Position numbers and translations under genes: made by a program
The notes under the pieces: model-generated
What the model was told of the DNA's origin: nothing
What the model saw: only the letters and a program-made list of their open reading frames with translations
The model's database searches: none
From: Diadema setosum
Taxonomy: Eukaryota; Echinodermata; Echinoidea; Diadematoida; Diadematidae
Length of the DNA: 64,000 nucleotides
Assembly (NCBI GenBank): GCA_033980235.1
Contig: CM067067.1
Span: 18,667,239-18,731,238, forward strand
Direction of reading: 5' to 3'
In this document: piece by piece, positions 12,611-23,718 of the stretch
Layout of the letters: each line of letters opens with the position of its first letter
How positions within the stretch are numbered: the stretch's first letter is position 1

Positions 12611-15003
12611 GGCTATTCATACTCATTTACGCTGTGCCCTCTTTATTTCAAATGTTCTTCACAATGTCAACGTAAGGTCAATGAAAAGCGTTTGATAACT
12701 GAAAACATGCGCTGAATTTTCCCTTGATTATCGAAAAGACATGTAATCATTATTTCCATGTCATAGGCCTTCATGTTACGATACTGAAGTCTTATTTTTG
12801 GATTTTGGTTTTCGGGTCGTGTAAATGTACAAATTTTGGTGTGTATCTGTGTGTTTTCCTTTCAAATTTCTCGCTGTTTTACGCATACTATAGCTCAGAT
12901 AAGAATTTTCTGTTACCCCATCATGAACTGCTCCACATTTTTGTTATTGCGTCTCTGTACATGTCATTAATGCTTTTTAGCACACGCTATAATGTTTTCA
13001 CGAATGCAGTTCTCTTTTGAGCGAGCCTTCTGTTACACACAAGAAAACGTATCAATTCTTTTTTAAGTCACTGCTCTTTGTAAACATGTCGGCAAGCAGT
13101 ACTTTTCACTTCCTACGCACATTTCAACGTATGCAATTTCAGAATTCCAACCTTGCTGTTGTTGCTCTAGTTTTCATTGTCATGTATGCTTCCTACATGC
13201 TTTTTTGACATGTAAGTTTCTTGCCTTACGTAAGCCCTCCAACAAATGCTTAGCAAGTCTTTGAAACGACACGACTGATACGCATTCTTTTTGATTGACC
13301 CAATACCCAGGTTCAATCTTTTTTGCTCCCTGTCCCAGATTTGTTAAGTCTTTTGTTTGGCGATGTCTTAGATTACCGGGTTTACTTGGAGTTGTTCTGC
13401 CCATCACACTTAGTTCGGAAGTATGTGGTTTTGCAATTTTAAAATGGTTATTCTTTTCTGGCTATTCATACCCACGTATCCTACTTGTTGACACCTTCCC
13501 TTCTAACATGTTTTTCTCACTCTCTTTTGTTCTGTTCTTTTTTTATATTCTTGTCCTGCGTAAGTCCCTGACCCTGAAGTTTTTGAACAGCTGCACACTG
13601 ATAGAATAATCGTTGATTTATGTCAACACATCGACAGAATATTCAGCTTTACGTGCATTATCACAAAATATATGTACATTTTTTCTCTTTCTTGCTGATG
13701 TTTGTCTAGCATTCATTCTACACTTACCACTCGTTTTGATATGCAAGTTTCTTGTCTTACGTAAGTCCTCTGACTAAACGCTAATGCTTAGCAAGTTTTT
13801 GAACCGATACACATTCCCTTTAATAGATTCAATGTTCAAGTACAAACGTTTTGTTCCCTGTCACAGGAATTTTTCTCCGATTTTTGTTTGTCTTGTCACA
13901 AGTTAGGAACAGATCAAATTCCCTCAGTTCATTATCCTTGTTAAGTCTTTGTCGATGTAGCAGATTACCGGGTTCAATTGGTGTTGTTTTGTCGAAACCC
14001 AGTTCGGAAGTATGCGGTTCTATACGTTTTACTTGCTGACACCTTCCCTTTACACATTCTTTTCTCTCTTTCTCTTTCTTATTTTTTTTCTTTCTTCATA
14101 TTATGTCTTACGTAAGTCCTTGACCCTGATGTTGAGTAAGTTTTTGAACAGCTGCACATTGATTAAAAAATCGCTGATTGATGTCAACACGTCGATAAAT
14201 TGCTCAGATGTACATGTTTTATTTCATGATATATGCACATCTTTCTTAACCTGATCTTCTGTTTTTATTGAATACGTCAAAGTCTCTCAAATCTTTACCC
14301 TTTTGAAGCTCTTGGGTTTATTCGGTTTCATTCTGCATATTTCAAGTCCACTGAGACGAGACTCTCCCCGCCGCACTTACTTCTTTTCAAAATACAAGGT
14401 GCTCTGATAATGCTCGCTCACTATTCACCCTCTTGATCGATTATCCCACTCTCTTTTTTATCCTTTTCACAAAGGCCTACCTCATTCCGTGTATCTCGTT
14501 ATAAATCAGCTGTTGATGTTTTTTAGCACTTATTGGCGGGAGCTCTACCCGCTCTACCCGCAACTGGGATTACACCCTCGTTTCATACGAGAAATTTACC
14601 TGTACTGTAGTGTATCGTGTAAGATCATTGTCCATTATGTGTATTCTCAACATTTTGTTCTCTTCTTTTCTATGTATGTTGTGTTTTATAACGAAGTGTA
14701 AGCCTACAGAGACATTAGCCATGTTTTATGTTTTCTTGATTGTTCACTGTTCATCTTATTTCCTTGCCTCTAACTACTCTAGTACCCCTGGTTTTGCTGA
14801 CAGCCAACTAGCCCGAACATTTTGTTTGTATGCCCGTGAGAGGCACTTAAAGTTCATTGTCACACATGGCGCCAGCCTACCTTTTCACTTTGCGCAGAAT
14901 CCGGTGCGGTATCTGCCGCGTCGACTTTGCTGTTATGCCTATGCTGGTTTCTTCCTGTTAGCATCATTTGCGCGCTCAATTGTCAGAGAATTTCTCATTC
15001 AAA
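12611..15003 (+). other. LINE 5' UTR with tandem promoter-like units
   Basis: About 2.4 kb between the left target-site duplication and the first good ATG, T-rich on the + strand, with no long open frame. It contains two divergent ~530-bp tandem units (13207-13737 and 13738 to about 14265). The first 12 bases (GGCTATTCATAC) recur at 13461 inside unit 1, which suggests the 5' end is derived from the same repeated material. In other LINEs such 5' tandem monomers carry the internal promoter; that role is inferred here. Confidence 0.65.
13207..14265 (+). repeat. Two ~530-bp tandem units in the LINE 5' UTR
   Basis: Shared landmarks in the same order in both units: AAGTTTCTTG with CTTACGTAAG (13214/13745), AATGCTTAGCAAG, GATTACCGGGTT (13370/13961), AGTTCGGAAGTATG (13413/14000), GACACCTTCCCTT (13490/14038), GTAAGTCC..TGACCCTGA and TTTTTGAACAGCTGCACA (about 13579/14132). 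The units differ by many substitutions and some indels, so the duplication predates this insertion. Confidence 0.8.
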
Positions 15004-15777
15004 ATGGCTGAGGGGATAAATGCGCCTTTTCGTTCCGTATTGGATGATGAGTTTTTTGATCTATTTAGACCTACTACACCAGAATTTGATTTCCTAGGTG
15101 ATGTTTCTAATTCGCATACATCTTTTTATGATAAGTTAGTTGCCGATAATATGAACTCAACAGCTGAAGAAATGCAGTATGATCTTGATGATTTAACCCA
15201 AGCCCCATTATGTAGTTATGTTACTATGAATCAATTTAAAGAAATTCGTAAGGGTTTATGTAAAGACACATTTTCGTTGATACATTTGAATATAAGAAGT
15301 TTAAGTAAGCATTTTGATGAATTACAGTTATTATTGGATAATCCAAATAACCCTTTATTTACTGTGATAGGACTAACTGAAACGTGGTTATCTTCATGCC
15401 CCAAACGATCTTTCTCGCTTGAAGGATATAATGTTTTTGTGAATAACAGACCCGATCGTTCTGGTGGTGGGGTTGCCTTATATGTTTCAAACAGTTTTGA
15501 ATGTATTGTTTGTGAAAAGTTGAGTAAAATGAATGACATTGTGGAGTCCCTTTTTGTTCAAATTAATGTTCCTGGTAGTAAAAATATTGTGATAAGTATC
15601 ATTTATAGACCCCCAAATTCTAACAACAAAGATTTTTTATCATATCTCACCGAGTTGCTCACAGATCCTTTATTTGCTAACTCAGAGTCCTTTATACTCG
15701 GTGATTTTAATATTGATTTGTTAAAACATACAACAGACAATATACCGGGTGAATTCCTTGATACATTCTTATCCTTT
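15004..15777 (+). pseudogene. LINE ORF2, N-terminal part (endonuclease domain, interrupted)
   Basis: The ATG at 15004 has A at -3 and G at +4 and is preferred over upstream non-ATG codons in the same frame. Residues 1-89 have no recognised domain. The apurinic-like endonuclease begins near residue 90, with the HLNIRS motif (N96), the TETW motif (E126), the YRPP motif (201-204) and GDFN (233-236). These are the metal-binding and catalytic positions of the EEP fold used to nick target DNA. The frame runs to F258, then enters the inverted segment, reads about 30 foreign codons and stops at 15837. The remaining EN motifs (SATLIDNIF and the DH pair) lie at 18247-18330, beyond the inverted segment. 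As arranged here it cannot make a complete protein. Confidence 0.88.
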
Positions 15778-18200
15778 CAAATTCAAATTCAAAGGTTTTA
15801 TTTTCACTTCTTTCAACAGAATGTACAAAAAATATAGATTCGACATACGTTTGAAGGAATGATACATAGATAGCAAAGGATAACATTTGTCAATAATCAT
15901 TACAACTTTAGGCATTTTTCATACAGACATATTTATACATTCTGCCAAAAAAAGTGGAGGTACCCACTCAAAAGACTATGCTTGTACAACGTGGGCACCT
16001 CACAGGAAAAAAAAAAAAGTGAAAACTTAACTACAAGTGTGCGGGATGAAAAAAGAAGTGGAAAAGGGGAAAGGGAAGAAGCATAAATACAAGTAAAGAG
16101 ACGAGACAACTAAGAACAAAAAGCCTAGATCAATCGGTACATTCAAGATCAAACCAACAGAGACTATTAGCCATATTAGAAGTGTAGAGCATTAAAAGCG
16201 ACGAGAAAGTGATATATACAATTGTATGGAATTGCTGATAGCAGAACACATTATCTGTTCTGTGAAGGCACGTAAGTTTGCAATAGGAAAAACAGGGGAT
16301 GCGATGCGGAATTCCGCGAAAGACGCGACCTAACAAGTCTATGAAAAATCAATAGCATACTGGTGCTTACAATACCTACTTACTGAAAAAGATAAACAAA
16401 CAAAATTAATTCCTTTCTGTTACATTATAAGACTTAAGAAGGAATGATTTCAATCTTTTTTTGAATGAAAACAAAGAAGGAGCATTTTTTATGTCTGGAC
16501 TAAGGGAGTTCCAGAATCTTGGGCCTGTATATATAAATGTCTGCTGAGCTAAAACCGTTCTAAGCAGGGGCAAATGAAATTCATTAGACTGTCTTGTTGG
16601 GTAACTATGGTATGTCAGGTTACGAGGAAACATAGAATCGAATATAAACGGAAGACAGTTATTATTATAACTATACATAAATTGTCCTAAATGAAATAAA
16701 AACAAATCCTTAATTTTCAGAATCTTGTTTTCAGAAAACAAAGAAGCTGTATGAGAGCAAGGAGCGGCATTACAAATGATTCGAAGTGCCTTCTTTTGTA
16801 ACAATAAAACCCTATCTAATAATGTTTGATGCGTGTTTCCCCATGCCAAGATTCCGTAATTTAAATAAGGTAGTATCAAAGACGAATACAGTATGAATAA
16901 TGAATGTTGGGGAAGAAACAATTTGAACCTGTTAATGACGCCTATATTGCGCGAAATAATTTTACAAACATAATCTATATGAAATTTCCAAGAAAGTTTA
17001 TTATCTACTGTGATTCCAAGAAATTTTGTATATGAAACACTTTCTAAAACAGTGTCATCAAAATAAATATCCATATTCAAATTATCTAAAGTGTTACTAA
17101 AAAACATATACTTGGTTTTATTGATATTCAGGGACAGCTTATTAGCTCGTATCCAATCTCGTAAATTTTGTAACTCCGCATTTACTGTGTGCACAAGAAT
17201 ATTTGGATCTTCATGTGAATAAAACACATTTGAGTCATCGGCGAAAAGTATGAATGATAACACTTGGGAGGAAGCACATAAATCATTAATATAAACAATA
17301 AACAACAACGGCCCCAATATACTACCTTGTGGCACGCCACACATTAATTCTCTCATATCAGAGTTATAATTGTTTATTGAAACATATTGTTTACGATCAG
17401 TTAGATAACTCCTGAACCACTCCAAGGCCTTCCCACGTATACCATAGTGGGACAACTTATAAAGCAATATATTATGATTAATAGTGTCGAAGGCCTTGGA
17501 GAAGTCCAGGAAGATACCGATCAAATGAGAGTGATTATCTAAAGCATGTGCTACTTTATCAATAAAATTCAAAAATGCATGAGAGGTGCTATGCTTTTCT
17601 CGAAAACCAAACTGGGAGTTTGTCAGAACACAATGCGTCTTCAAAAAATTCATTGTTCTTTTATATATAATTTTCTCTAAGATTTTTGATATACAAGATA
17701 ATAAAGAAATAGGTCTATAATTACTAATATCCAGATTGTCACCATTCTTAAATATAGGAATAACTTTTGCTATTTTCATTTGTTCCGGAAACTGACCGTT
17801 TGACATTGACAAATTGAAAATATACACCAAAGGATCCACAATAGAATATATTGCTCCTTTTAAAATCATATTGCTTATATCATCATAACCTGCACTTTTT
17901 TTATTTTTCAAACCAGAAACAATATCAATAACCTCATACCTAGTGGTAGGAGTGAAGAATATAGAATGTGTATTATACTGATTCAAAAAATCAGTAAAAT
18001 GTTTATCAGTATTGGGAATTTCTTGAGCAATATCTTCTCCAATAGTTGTAAAATATTTATTGAAAATATTTACAATATCTTGAGAATTATCAATAATCTT
18101 GTCATCAAATCGAATTTTTGATATACCAGAGATTTTGGTAGATGTATTCATAGCTTGTTTTAACACATTCCACGTACTTTTTATATCATATCTATATCTC
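15776..18200 (-). mobile_element. Inverted 3'-half copy of the same LINE, inserted in the EN domain
   Basis: Read on the minus strand this is the LINE from just before the RT region through the 3' UTR to the (TTTGAA)n tail, starting at a sharp 5' truncation point (18200, matching 18759 on +). Every aligned landmark in the coding part has mirrored coordinates summing to 36959, and the predicted proteins are identical in all 586 shared residues. The one difference I found is a homopolymer: 12 A near 16007-16018 against 10 T at 20941-20950. This is the form expected for a 5'-truncated antisense insertion of a sibling copy, but no clear target-site duplication flanks it. Confidence 0.88.
16406..18166 (-). 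pseudogene. LINE ORF2 C-terminal part (reverse transcriptase), antisense copy
   Basis: An open minus-strand frame of 586 codons, with in-frame codons continuing upstream to the truncation at 18200. It contains the RT palm: VIPIFKNGD and NYRPISLL, then FLDFSKAFDT, GVPQGSILGPLLF, and the catalytic FADD at 17234-17245. The C-terminus has the GPRFWNSL motif. It begins mid-protein with no ATG at its first codon and lacks the endonuclease, so it is a 5'-truncated copy rather than a gene. Sequence identity to the + copy implies little time for decay. Confidence 0.9.
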
Positions 18201-18201
18201 T

Positions 18202-20553
18202 TCTTTTTTACCCCTTATTTCCAAACCAACTCGTGTTTCTAGTCATTCGGCTACTTTGATTGATAATATTTTTTGTAATGTTTTAACTCTCCCAGATTCT
18301 TCCATAATTTTGTCTGATATTACTGATCATTTTCCTGTTATGACGCATTTTAAGTATAATCATATTAATGTTAATTCATTTCTTCGTCAGGAAAGGCGTA
18401 GAGTAACTCAAGAAAACTTGTTTTCTTTTTGTGCTTCTTTAGATAATGCTAATTGGGAATGTGTGTTTGATACAGATGACATTAATTTGTCTTTGAATAA
18501 TTTTTTTGATGTTTTGAATAATCATTTGGATATATGTATTCCCAAAAGAAAATACAAACGGGGGAATTATAAAACAACACCAAGGCTTCCCTGGATTACA
18601 AAGTCCATTTTGCGATCTATTAACAGAAAAAATAAATTGTTTTATTCATTTAAGATGAAAAGTACTGAGCAAGCACGTTTGAAATACACATCATATAAAA
18701 ATACCCTCACAAAAATATTACGTATAGAAAAGAAAAAGTATTATCATAAGCAATTGCAGAGATATAGATATGATATAAAAAGTACGTGGAATGTGTTAAA
18801 ACAAGCTATGAATACATCTACCAAAATCTCTGGTATATCAAAAATTCGATTTGATGACAAGATTATTGATAATTCTCAAGATATTGTAAATATTTTCAAT
18901 AAATATTTTACAACTATTGGAGAAGATATTGCTCAAGAAATTCCCAATACTGATAAACATTTTACTGATTTTTTGAATCAGTATAATACACATTCTATAT
19001 TCTTCACTCCTACCACTAGGTATGAGGTTATTGATATTGTTTCTGGTTTGAAAAATAAAAAAAGTGCAGGTTATGATGATATAAGCAATATGATTTTAAA
19101 AGGAGCAATATATTCTATTGTGGATCCTTTGGTGTATATTTTCAATTTGTCAATGTCAAACGGTCAGTTTCCGGAACAAATGAAAATAGCAAAAGTTATT
19201 CCTATATTTAAGAATGGTGACAATCTGGATATTAGTAATTATAGACCTATTTCTTTATTATCTTGTATATCAAAAATCTTAGAGAAAATTATATATAAAA
19301 GAACAATGAATTTTTTGAAGACGCATTGTGTTCTGACAAACTCCCAGTTTGGTTTTCGAGAAAAGCATAGCACCTCTCATGCATTTTTGAATTTTATTGA
19401 TAAAGTAGCACATGCTTTAGATAATCACTCTCATTTGATCGGTATCTTCCTGGACTTCTCCAAGGCCTTCGACACTATTAATCATAATATATTGCTTTAT
19501 AAGTTGTCCCACTATGGTATACGTGGGAAGGCCTTGGAGTGGTTCAGGAGTTATCTAACTGATCGTAAACAATATGTTTCAATAAACAATTATAACTCTG
19601 ATATGAGAGAATTAATGTGTGGCGTGCCACAAGGTAGTATATTGGGGCCGTTGTTGTTTATTGTTTATATTAATGATTTATGTGCTTCCTCCCAAGTGTT
19701 ATCATTCATACTTTTCGCCGATGACTCAAATGTGTTTTATTCACATGAAGATCCAAATATTCTTGTGCACACAGTAAATGCGGAGTTACAAAATTTACGA
19801 GATTGGATACGAGCTAATAAGCTGTCCCTGAATATCAATAAAACCAAGTATATGTTTTTTAGTAACACTTTAGATAATTTGAATATGGATATTTATTTTG
19901 ATGACACTGTTTTAGAAAGTGTTTCATATACAAAATTTCTTGGAATCACAGTAGATAATAAACTTTCTTGGAAATTTCATATAGATTATGTTTGTAAAAT
20001 TATTTCGCGCAATATAGGCGTCATTAACAGGTTCAAATTGTTTCTTCCCCAACATTCATTATTCATACTGTATTCGTCTTTGATACTACCTTATTTAAAT
20101 TACGGAATCTTGGCATGGGGAAACACGCATCAAACATTATTAGATAGGGTTTTATTGTTACAAAAGAAGGCACTTCGAATCATTTGTAATGCCGCTCCTT
20201 GCTCTCATACAGCTTCTTTGTTTTCTGAAAACAAGATTCTGAAAATTAAGGATTTGTTTTTATTTCATTTAGGACAATTTATGTATAGTTATAATAATAA
20301 CTGTCTTCCGTTTATATTCGATTCTATGTTTCCTCGTAACCTGACATACCATAGTTACCCAACAAGACAGTCTAATGAATTTCATTTGCCCCTGCTTAGA
20401 ACGGTTTTAGCTCAGCAGACATTTATATATACAGGCCCAAGATTCTGGAACTCCCTTAGTCCAGACATAAAAAATGCTCCTTCTTTGTTTTCATTCAAAA
20501 AAAGATTGAAATCATTCCTTCTTAAGTCTTATAATGTAACAGAAAGGAATTAA
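18202..20553 (+). pseudogene. LINE ORF2, C-terminal part (end of EN plus reverse transcriptase)
   Basis: The frame resumes at 18202 in the phase required by the 15004 start. First come the last EN motifs: the KPTRVSSHSATLIDNIF segment near 18223-18273 and the ITDHFP motif near 18316. A linker of about 200 residues rich in K and Y follows, then the RT domain: YRPISLL near 19238, FLDFSKAFDT near 19447, GVPQGSILGPL near 19622, and catalytic FADD at 19714-19725. The GPRFWNSL motif and a basic tail close the protein, with a stop at 20551-20553. No stop or frameshift was seen. The function would be RNA-templated DNA synthesis primed from nicked target DNA. It is cut off from its start codon by the inverted segment. 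Confidence 0.9.
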
Positions 20554-21182
20554 TTTTGTTTGTTTATCTTTTTCAGTAAGTAGGTATTGTAAGCACCAGT
20601 ATGCTATTGATTTTTCATAGACTTGTTAGGTCGCGTCTTTCGCGGAATTCCGCATCGCATCCCCTGTTTTTCCTATTGCAAACTTACGTGCCTTCACAGA
20701 ACAGATAATGTGTTCTGCTATCAGCAATTCCATACAATTGTATATATCACTTTCTCGTCGCTTTTAATGCTCTACACTTCTAATATGGCTAATAGTCTCT
20801 GTTGGTTTGATCTTGAATGTACCGATTGATCTAGGCTTTTTGTTCTTAGTTGTCTCGTCTCTTTACTTGTATTTATGCTTCTTCCCTTTCCCCTTTTCCA
20901 CTTCTTTTTTCATCCCGCACACTTGTAGTTAAGTTTTCACTTTTTTTTTTCCTGTGAGGTGCCCACGTTGTACAAGCATAGTCTTTTGAGTGGGTACCTC
21001 CACTTTTTTTGGCAGAATGTATAAATATGTCTGTATGAAAAATGCCTAAAGTTGTAATGATTATTGACAAATGTTATCCTTTGCTATCTATGTATCATTC
21101 CTTCAAACGTATGTCGAATCTATATTTTTTGTACATTCTGTTGAAAGAAGTGAAAATAAAACCTTTGAATTTGAATTTGAAT
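20554..21182 (+). other. LINE 3' UTR and (TTTGAA)n tail
   Basis: About 630 bases after the ORF2 stop, ending in three TTTGAA units directly before the right target-site duplication. An AATAAA lies at about 21155. Its inverted twin occupies 15776-16405 and differs in a poly(A)/poly(T) length (10 against 12). Confidence 0.85.
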
Positions 21183-21195
21183 TTGCCAATCACTG
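21183..21195. repeat. Right target-site duplication of the LINE
   Basis: Exact copy of the 13-mer at 12598-12610. Confidence 0.9.
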
Positions 21196-21360
21196 TACGT
21201 CACATCAGTCCAGGCCTCGGAGAAACGTGGGGCAGAGGTTCTCAGGGATATAACCGGTTATCCTGGATAAGATTTGAGGGCATTGCCCGCATAATTCATT
21301 GAAGAGATATTGTAAAAGTTATCGATTATCTATTGTGGTAGTAAGTGCAATTATTCTAAA

Positions 21361-21985
21361 CATTCATGTAATATATAAAGCCTCACATGATCAGTGAGTT
21401 TATTCAATATGTGGTCAAGAACATAATTGGAAACATGCCCCTGAGGAAGTATGTGATTGCTCTAGCACAGAGAAAATAATATGATACTTGCAGTGTTGTG
21501 TTTGGCTTTTCAGATTTTGTAAAACAAGTGTTGGAGCAGATAAACTCTTTGAATATTGTTTATAATGATGAGACTTGTGCGTGGGCCAACTTTGTAAGTT
21601 GTGCGCTAATTTGACCAAAATCTGCCAGCAATAATGAATGTGGTAAAAAAGAATGAATAGTCTTTTCTCTGTCATATCTATTTTTAAAAAGATGTATACC
21701 ATGTGCTTTTCAGATTTCTAAAAGTTCTTTTCTGTATTTGTTTCTTTTACATGTTTCTATTCATCTGGATCATCACTCCATTTACAACTACTTTGTTGAA
21801 ATCAGGTAAGTGACATTCATGTGGTCTTGCAACTTCCAAACACTTCTCCCAATCTTTTTTTTTTTCTCTCTTTTTTCCATCCAGAGGTATATATTCTTGC
21901 AAATTATTTTCTATGAGATTTTGTTCTAAGGGATGTGAGGGAGGAAGAGAAAGATAGAGACTGTGTGAAAAACAAACGAGAAAAA
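21361..21985. repeat. Dispersed repeat, copy 1 (~620 bp)
   Basis: Colinear with 48578-49200 over its whole length. Shared blocks include TGGTCAAGA.CATAATTGGAAACATG, TGTGTTTGGCTTTTCAGATTTTGTAA, TTTATAATGATGAGACTT, CCATGTGCTTTTCAGATTTCTAAAAG and AGAGACTGTGTGAAAAACAA, with substitutions and small indels between them. No open frame or terminal repeat is evident, so the class is unknown. Confidence 0.8.
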
Positions 21986-22470
21986 AATAGGAGTGGAAAT
22001 TAGGAGGATGAGAAACCAGTGGAAGAATAAAGAGGATTTGAAATAGCAAAGAGAGAAATATGTTAAGATGAAAGATATATACATATGCAACACATAATAT
22101 AGCAGACAGTTGATTGCAAGGGGGAAAGTTTGAGGGCTTAGACGTCTGGCTGTGAAAAGGAGACCCCAGAAAAAGAGAAGTAGCAAGGGACTAATGACAG
22201 AACAGTAAAACGGTAACAATTGACCTGGGGACTGCAGTCAGATGTCAGTCTGGTTGCCACGGAAACCGGGCGCTACCAAGAGAGTTTCTGCAACCTCCAA
22301 GGTCTGGTTGGATGTGTGTACCATGTGTGAAGATGATCTGTCAGTTACACTGTAGGCAAACTGCAGCTGGGACTAACCATCCATTAAAGGAGTAGGCCTA
22401 CATATACGTTCCCCATTCAAAAATTCCCACAGAGATGAATTTGTGTATGCCAGAATGCTATGAAGAAATA

Positions 22471-22650
22471 TGATGAGGAGGATGATGATGACGATGATGA
22501 CAATGACGATGATGACGATGATGACGATGATGATGATGATAATGATGATAATAGAAATACTACTAATACTAATGATAATAATGAAAGGGATAGTGACAAT
22601 GATAATGGTAATGATGATGATAATAATAGTAGTAATAATTATAATTATTA
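22471..22650. repeat. Degenerate (GAT)n/(AAT)n microsatellite
   Basis: Trinucleotide array of GAT, GAC and GAG shading into AAT/ACT units. Its 3-base period keeps frames open on both strands (poly-D or poly-M on +, poly-S on -), none of them a real protein. Confidence 0.93.
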
Positions 22651-23684
22651 ATATAGTAATAATAATTACATAAACATAATGACAATGACATTTTTGATAT
22701 TCTGTATTTTAGGGGTCGAGAAGTCATGTGCTATAAAGGCATATGTAATTCCTTTTTGTTTTGTCCTATACTAGTGAGAAAACTTCCAAACATGCATTAT
22801 TTTCAAACATTTTTTTTTTTTTTCCATTGATGACCATTAATTGGATGCAGGATGTGTATCACTATAGTTAGTCATCAATGTATGCCATGATGTTACACAA
22901 CTTCCTTTTGTCGACATCCATGAATACCTTTAAAGGGAGTTTTATACTGAAGTGGCATATGGGACTTGTGCATACTGGTGGAACCTATCATAGGACTGTA
23001 TGTAGATGTAGCTGGTGAAATTCGGGATCGCAGTGAAAGAGAAAATGAAACAGAAATAGATGAGCATAGAGAATGAAATGGTGCAAGAATGAAGTAATAG
23101 AACTATTCCTGCCAAGACACGCAGGAAGTGAAAGAAGGAGGATGTACAGCGAAGTTGATTTAGACGAAAGTCATAGGAATCAAGGGTATTTTACAAGGCC
23201 CTCACATGGATGTGCAAGTACGTTAGTCATCATGGAAGAAGCACACATGCACATACACTTTCTCTCTCTATTCCCTCTCCTGTTCTCCCTCTCTTTCTCA
23301 TCATACCCACACAGACAGACAGACACGAACACACAGATAAAAAATGTGCCCAAATTTCACAAGCAGTTCTATTATATGTGGCTCATAGCCAAGTATCCCA
23401 GTGGTAGTAGGGAAAAGAAAAAAAAAGCAGCGTTGTCTCTGCATAAGTTCCATTTCACACAGTGGTGGGGGGAAAGACAAAATGCACTTGCAGGAGATCA
23501 CTAGTGGTTCCAGGAGACCAAACAAAGACCGCAAGAGAGTGACTAATAGTGCCATCACAGATGCATTCCAAGAAAACGTGTGCATGTGTGTGTTTCTGTG
23601 AGTTGATTGACAGCAGCACTGGCCTGCTGTGTCCTGAGAATAAGGTCAAGGGGTGTCTGAAGCTGTGTTAATCGATCACATCCT

Positions 23685-23718
23685 TCTGTCTGTCTGTGTG
23701 TCTGTCTGTCTGTCTGCT
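23685..23718. repeat. (TCTG)n microsatellite
   Basis: About eight TCTG units with one TGTG variant. Confidence 0.9.

Larger units (their letters stand above)
12611..21182 (+). mobile_element. Full-length LINE retrotransposon (CR1/Jockey-like) carrying an inverted copy of its own 3' half
   Basis: The element is bounded by a perfect 13-bp duplication (12598-12610 and 21183-21195), the hallmark of target-primed reverse transcription. Order on +: 5' UTR (12611-15003), start of one EN-RT frame (15004-15777), inverted 3' half (15776-18200), rest of the frame (about 18202-20553), 3' UTR (20554 onward), AATAAA near 21155 and a (TTTGAA)3 tail. Without the inverted segment the element is about 6.15 kb. 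The frame would pass the junction with the expected residue spacing, so the interruption appears to be the only major lesion. No ORF1 with a recognisable nucleic-acid-binding domain is seen upstream. It belongs to the EN-containing Jockey/CR1/L2 group; the exact clade cannot be fixed by eye. Confidence 0.9.

Noticed and set aside
14610..15011. A LINE ORF1 upstream of ORF2
   Set aside because: The 133-codon frame is hydrophobic and Cys/Phe-rich with no zinc knuckle, coiled coil or RNA-binding motif, and it overlaps the ORF2 start in another phase.
16406..18166. A 586-codon minus-strand RT gene independent of the LINE
   Set aside because: It is the mirror copy of the + strand ORF, begins mid-protein without an ATG or endonuclease, and ends in the same UTR and tail. 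It is a truncated copy, not a separate gene.
15776..21181. Classic twin-priming inversion of one LINE insertion
   Set aside because: Twin priming inverts the 5' part of the copy without duplicating the 3' half. Here the 3' half is present in both orientations.
22460..22673. Acidic (poly-D) or poly-M protein
   Set aside because: Translation of a GAT/GAC microsatellite.
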